DNA of 64,000 nucleotides. Source: BMS3BBIN04 sp964552465 (GTDB lineage: Bacteria; Electryoneota; Electryoneia; Electryoneales; Electryoneaceae). The position numbers and the translations under genes are program-made. The notes under the pieces are model-generated. The model saw only the letters and a program-made list of their open reading frames with translations, had not been told where the DNA came from and ran no database searches. Numbering within the stretch: the first letter of the stretch is position 1; each line of letters begins with the position of its first letter. The stretch covers positions 1 to 64,000 of the forward strand of contig CAZKGR010000006.1 of NCBI GenBank assembly GCA_964552465.1, given 5' to 3'. Below, one piece after another: positions 61,905 to 64,000 of this stretch.

Positions 61905-64000
61905 ATGCAACACGATGTTTTTACAGGTCAAACTCCGAAGCCGATGCCCACTGATCCGCCGGTGGATCGTGAACTGGCACACGCTCATCAGCTCACCGAC
62001 GAGGAATATGATCAGGTTATCGGCCTGCTGGATGGACGTACGCCAACGTTTACTGAACTAGGCGTGTACTCGGTGATGTGGTCGGAACACGCCAGTTACA
62101 AGAACTCGATCCTCCAACTGAAGACGCTTCCTCGCTCAGGCGGAAAGCTCCTGGTCGCGGCAGGTGAGGAGAACGCTGGTCTTGTTGACATCGGGGATGG
62201 CCTGGCAGTCGCATTTAAAGTCGAGAGTCACAATCATCCCAGTGCGGTTGAACCGTACCAGGGCGCTGCGACAGGTGTTGGCGGCATCCTGCGCGATGTG
62301 TTCACGATGGGCGCACGTCCTATTGCTTGCTTGAACAGCCTGCGTTTCGGCCCACCCGAAGACGCGCGTGTACGTTACCTGGTGGATGGTGTCGTGCGTG
62401 GCATCGGGGATTACGGTAATTGTGTCGGTATTCCTACAGTAGCAGGTGAAGTTTACTTCGACAAAGCTTATCATGGAAATCCGCTTGTCAACGCAATGGC
62501 GGTCGGTATCGTTGAACACGAAAAGGTCTTGAAGGCGACTGCGGGAACGGAAGCCGGTAATCCAGTGATCTACATCGGGTCGCGTACCGGACGTGATGGC
62601 ATCCACGGTGCCACCTTTGCCAGTGAAGAATTGAGCGAGGAATCGACGAGCCGGAAGTCCAATGTTCAGGTCGGTGATCCGTTCACCGAAAAACTTTTGC
62701 TCGAAGCGACGCTCGAATTGGGTAATACGGACGCGTTAATCGGCATTCAGGACATGGGCGCTGCCGGACTGACCTGTTCGTCCTGTGAGATGGCTGCATC
62801 TGATGGCGCGGGCATGTTCCTTGATCTTGACAGTGTACCGCGGCGCGAAGAAGGGATGACGCCCTACGAAGTCCTGCTCAGCGAAAGCCAGGAGCGGATG
62901 CTGGTCGTCGCCAAACGTGGACGTGAACAGGAAGTCTTCGATATCCTCCATCGATGGGATCTGCAGGCGGTTGAAGTCGGGCATACGACGGGCGATGGCC
63001 GGATGCGCGCCAGCTCGAACGGGCAACTGGTGATGGACATGCCGGTTGATACTCTGGTCCTGGGTGGCGGAGCTCCGCAGTACGTGCGTGAGGCGGAAGC
63101 GCCTACCTCCAAACCAGCTGAAATGCCGACTCCAGAACCTGATGATTTTGCAGCGGCGACTTTGGAGTTGCTTGGTAGCGCAAACATCTCGAGCAAGCGT
63201 CATGTGTTCCGTCAGTACGATCACTCGGTGGGTGCGAGCACACGTCTCGAGCCGGGAAAGGGTGATGCAGCGTTGGTACGCGTTGTGGGTACTGAGAAAG
63301 CGTTGTCGATGGCAATTGACTGCAACGGTCGCATGTTGAGTCTGAATCCACGTGAAGGCGCACGTCAAGCAGTGGCGGAATCATGCCGCAATGTTGCTTG
63401 TACCGGGGCAATTCCGCTCGGTATTACTAATTGCCTCAACTTCGGCAACCCGTACAAGCCGAAGATGTACTGGACCTTCCAGGAAGCGGTCGCTGGTATG
63501 GGGGAGGCCTGTCGCGCATTCGGAACTCCGGTAACCGGCGGGAATGTTTCATTCTACAACGAGAATCCGAACGGCGCAGTCCATCCAACGCCGGTGATTG
63601 GTGTTGTTGGTTTGGTGGATGACGCGAACAAGACTATTGGGATGGGATTTGTTCGCGAAGGCGACGCCCTATTTCTGCTCGGACCGGATCATGTGAATTG
63701 GGCGGGCAGTGAGTGGCAGAACCTTCGAAATGGTGGGCCATCTGGTGAGCCCGCTGAGATTGATCTCGATCTTGAAGCAAAACTTCAGAAGTTCCTTGTA
63801 ACCCATGTCCAGAACGGCAATATCAGCGCAGCTCATGACTTGTCAGACGGCGGCTTGATGATCACTCTGTGTGAGATGGCACTCGCCAGTTCGAATCGCA
63901 AAATTGGCGCCTTGCTCGAACGTGAGGAAGGTGTAACCGCTCCGTGGTTGTTCGCTGAGGGACCATCGCGGGTCGTGGTCAGCGTATCACCCATGCAGAT
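61905..64000 (+). CDS. purL: Phosphoribosylformylglycinamidine synthase subunit PurL (cut by window edge)
   Basis: Fourth purine step, ATP-dependent amidation of FGAR. The frame from ATG 61905 stays open to the last base, covering 698 codons and missing the C-terminus. Motifs seen: TFTELGVYSVMWSEHASYKN near the start, ESHNHPSAVEPYQGAATGVGG, MGAAGLTCSS, NCLNFGNPYKP, TPVTGGNVSFYN and SAAHDLSDGG. This is the small PurL type that needs separate PurQ and PurS; those genes are not in the window. A GGA lies 9 bases before the ATG. Confidence 0.95.
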   Translation, partial: MQHDVFTGQTPKPMPTDPPVDRELAHAHQLTDEEYDQVIGLLDGRTPTFTELGVYSVMWSEHASYKNSILQLKTLPRSGGKLLVAAGEENAGLVDIGDGLAVAFKVESHNHPSAVEPYQGAATGVGGILRDVFTMGARPIACLNSLRFGPPEDARVRYLVDGVVRGIGDYGNCVGIPTVAGEVYFDKAYHGNPLVNAMAVGIVEHEKVLKATAGTEAGNPVIYIGSRTGRDGIHGATFASEELSEESTSRKSNVQVGDPFTEKLLLEATLELGNTDALIGIQDMGAAGLTCSSCEMAASDGAGMFLDLDSVPRREEGMTPYEVLLSESQERMLVVAKRGREQEVFDILHRWDLQAVEVGHTTGDGRMRASSNGQLVMDMPVDTLVLGGGAPQYVREAEAPTSKPAEMPTPEPDDFAAATLELLGSANISSKRHVFRQYDHSVGASTRLEPGKGDAALVRVVGTEKALSMAIDCNGRMLSLNPREGARQAVAESCRNVACTGAIPLGITNCLNFGNPYKPKMYWTFQEAVAGMGEACRAFGTPVTGGNVSFYNENPNGAVHPTPVIGVVGLVDDANKTIGMGFVREGDALFLLGPDHVNWAGSEWQNLRNGGPSGEPAEIDLDLEAKLQKFLVTHVQNGNISAAHDLSDGGLMITLCEMALASSNRKIGALLEREEGVTAPWLFAEGPSRVVVSVSPMQ

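Noticed and set aside
1..64000. CRISPR array, prophage, insertion sequence or integrase
   Set aside because: No regularly spaced repeats, transposase or integrase motifs, or phage structural genes were seen on either strand.

Overview
The window is gene-dense chromosome from a Gram-negative bacterium. Evidence for a diderm cell: a TonB-dependent receptor-like barrel, a PorT-like outer membrane protein, several lipobox proteins and a Wzz/Wzy-type polysaccharide cluster. DapF, a CIRCE-controlled groESL, hrcA-grpE-dnaJ, class 1B PyrD/PyrK, NhaC and TrkAH, together with many TPR and propeller lipoproteins, fit the wider Fibrobacteres-Chlorobi-Bacteroidetes side of the tree (for example an uncultured FCB-group lineage). 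That placement is inference; no 16S gene is present. Base composition is balanced, except for an AT-rich patch at about 30.4-31.1 kb and another inside the polysaccharide polymerase (about 39.2-39.9 kb). No transposase, integrase, CRISPR array or phage module was seen.

Layout. 0-3 kb: tRNA-Pro(CGG) with its own promoter and terminator, an 820-base non-coding stretch, then an SDR oxidoreductase and dapF on the minus strand. 3-10 kb: transketolase, a REP-like repeat, a HAD phosphatase fused to a kinase-like domain, a propeller lipoprotein, folC and an unknown protein. 10-23 kb, all plus strand: recO, an MsbA-like exporter, tatD, a methyltransferase, ftsE-ftsX, hrcA-grpE-dnaJ, three membrane-anchored proteins (ComEA-like HhH, unknown, PilM/GspL-like) and rsmD. 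23-31 kb: a FAH-family hydrolase, a degenerate AAA+ regulator, a TonB-dependent receptor, groES-groEL and a broken AT-rich membrane gene. 31-42 kb, minus strand: a polysaccharide operon (wzz, polymerase, two glycosyltransferases, sugar-phosphate transferase) running into serS-trkA-trkH. 42-55 kb: an NhaC antiporter, a GH2-like membrane protein, guaB, rpsT, a sirtuin, a TPR/TonB lipoprotein, pyrK-pyrD, an RlpA-like lipoprotein, cdsA and a PorT-like barrel. 55-64 kb: tRNA-Asp(GTC), ornithine aminotransferase, glycogen phosphorylase, a cAMP-binding-fold protein, a PerM-family protein and purL, which runs off the right edge.

How the genes relate. Most are housekeeping: chaperones under HrcA/CIRCE, pyrimidine and purine synthesis, cell division, lysine/peptidoglycan precursor supply and potassium uptake. 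The parts least explained by known systems are the three-gene membrane cluster at 19.3-22.6 kb, the GH2-like protein that lacks its catalytic acid/base and carries a multi-pass membrane tail, the sigma-54-activator-like protein without GAFTGA, the HAD/pseudo-uridine-kinase fusion, the TPR lipoprotein ending in a TonB domain, and two structured non-coding stretches (about 0.4-1.1 kb and 12.99-13.11 kb).
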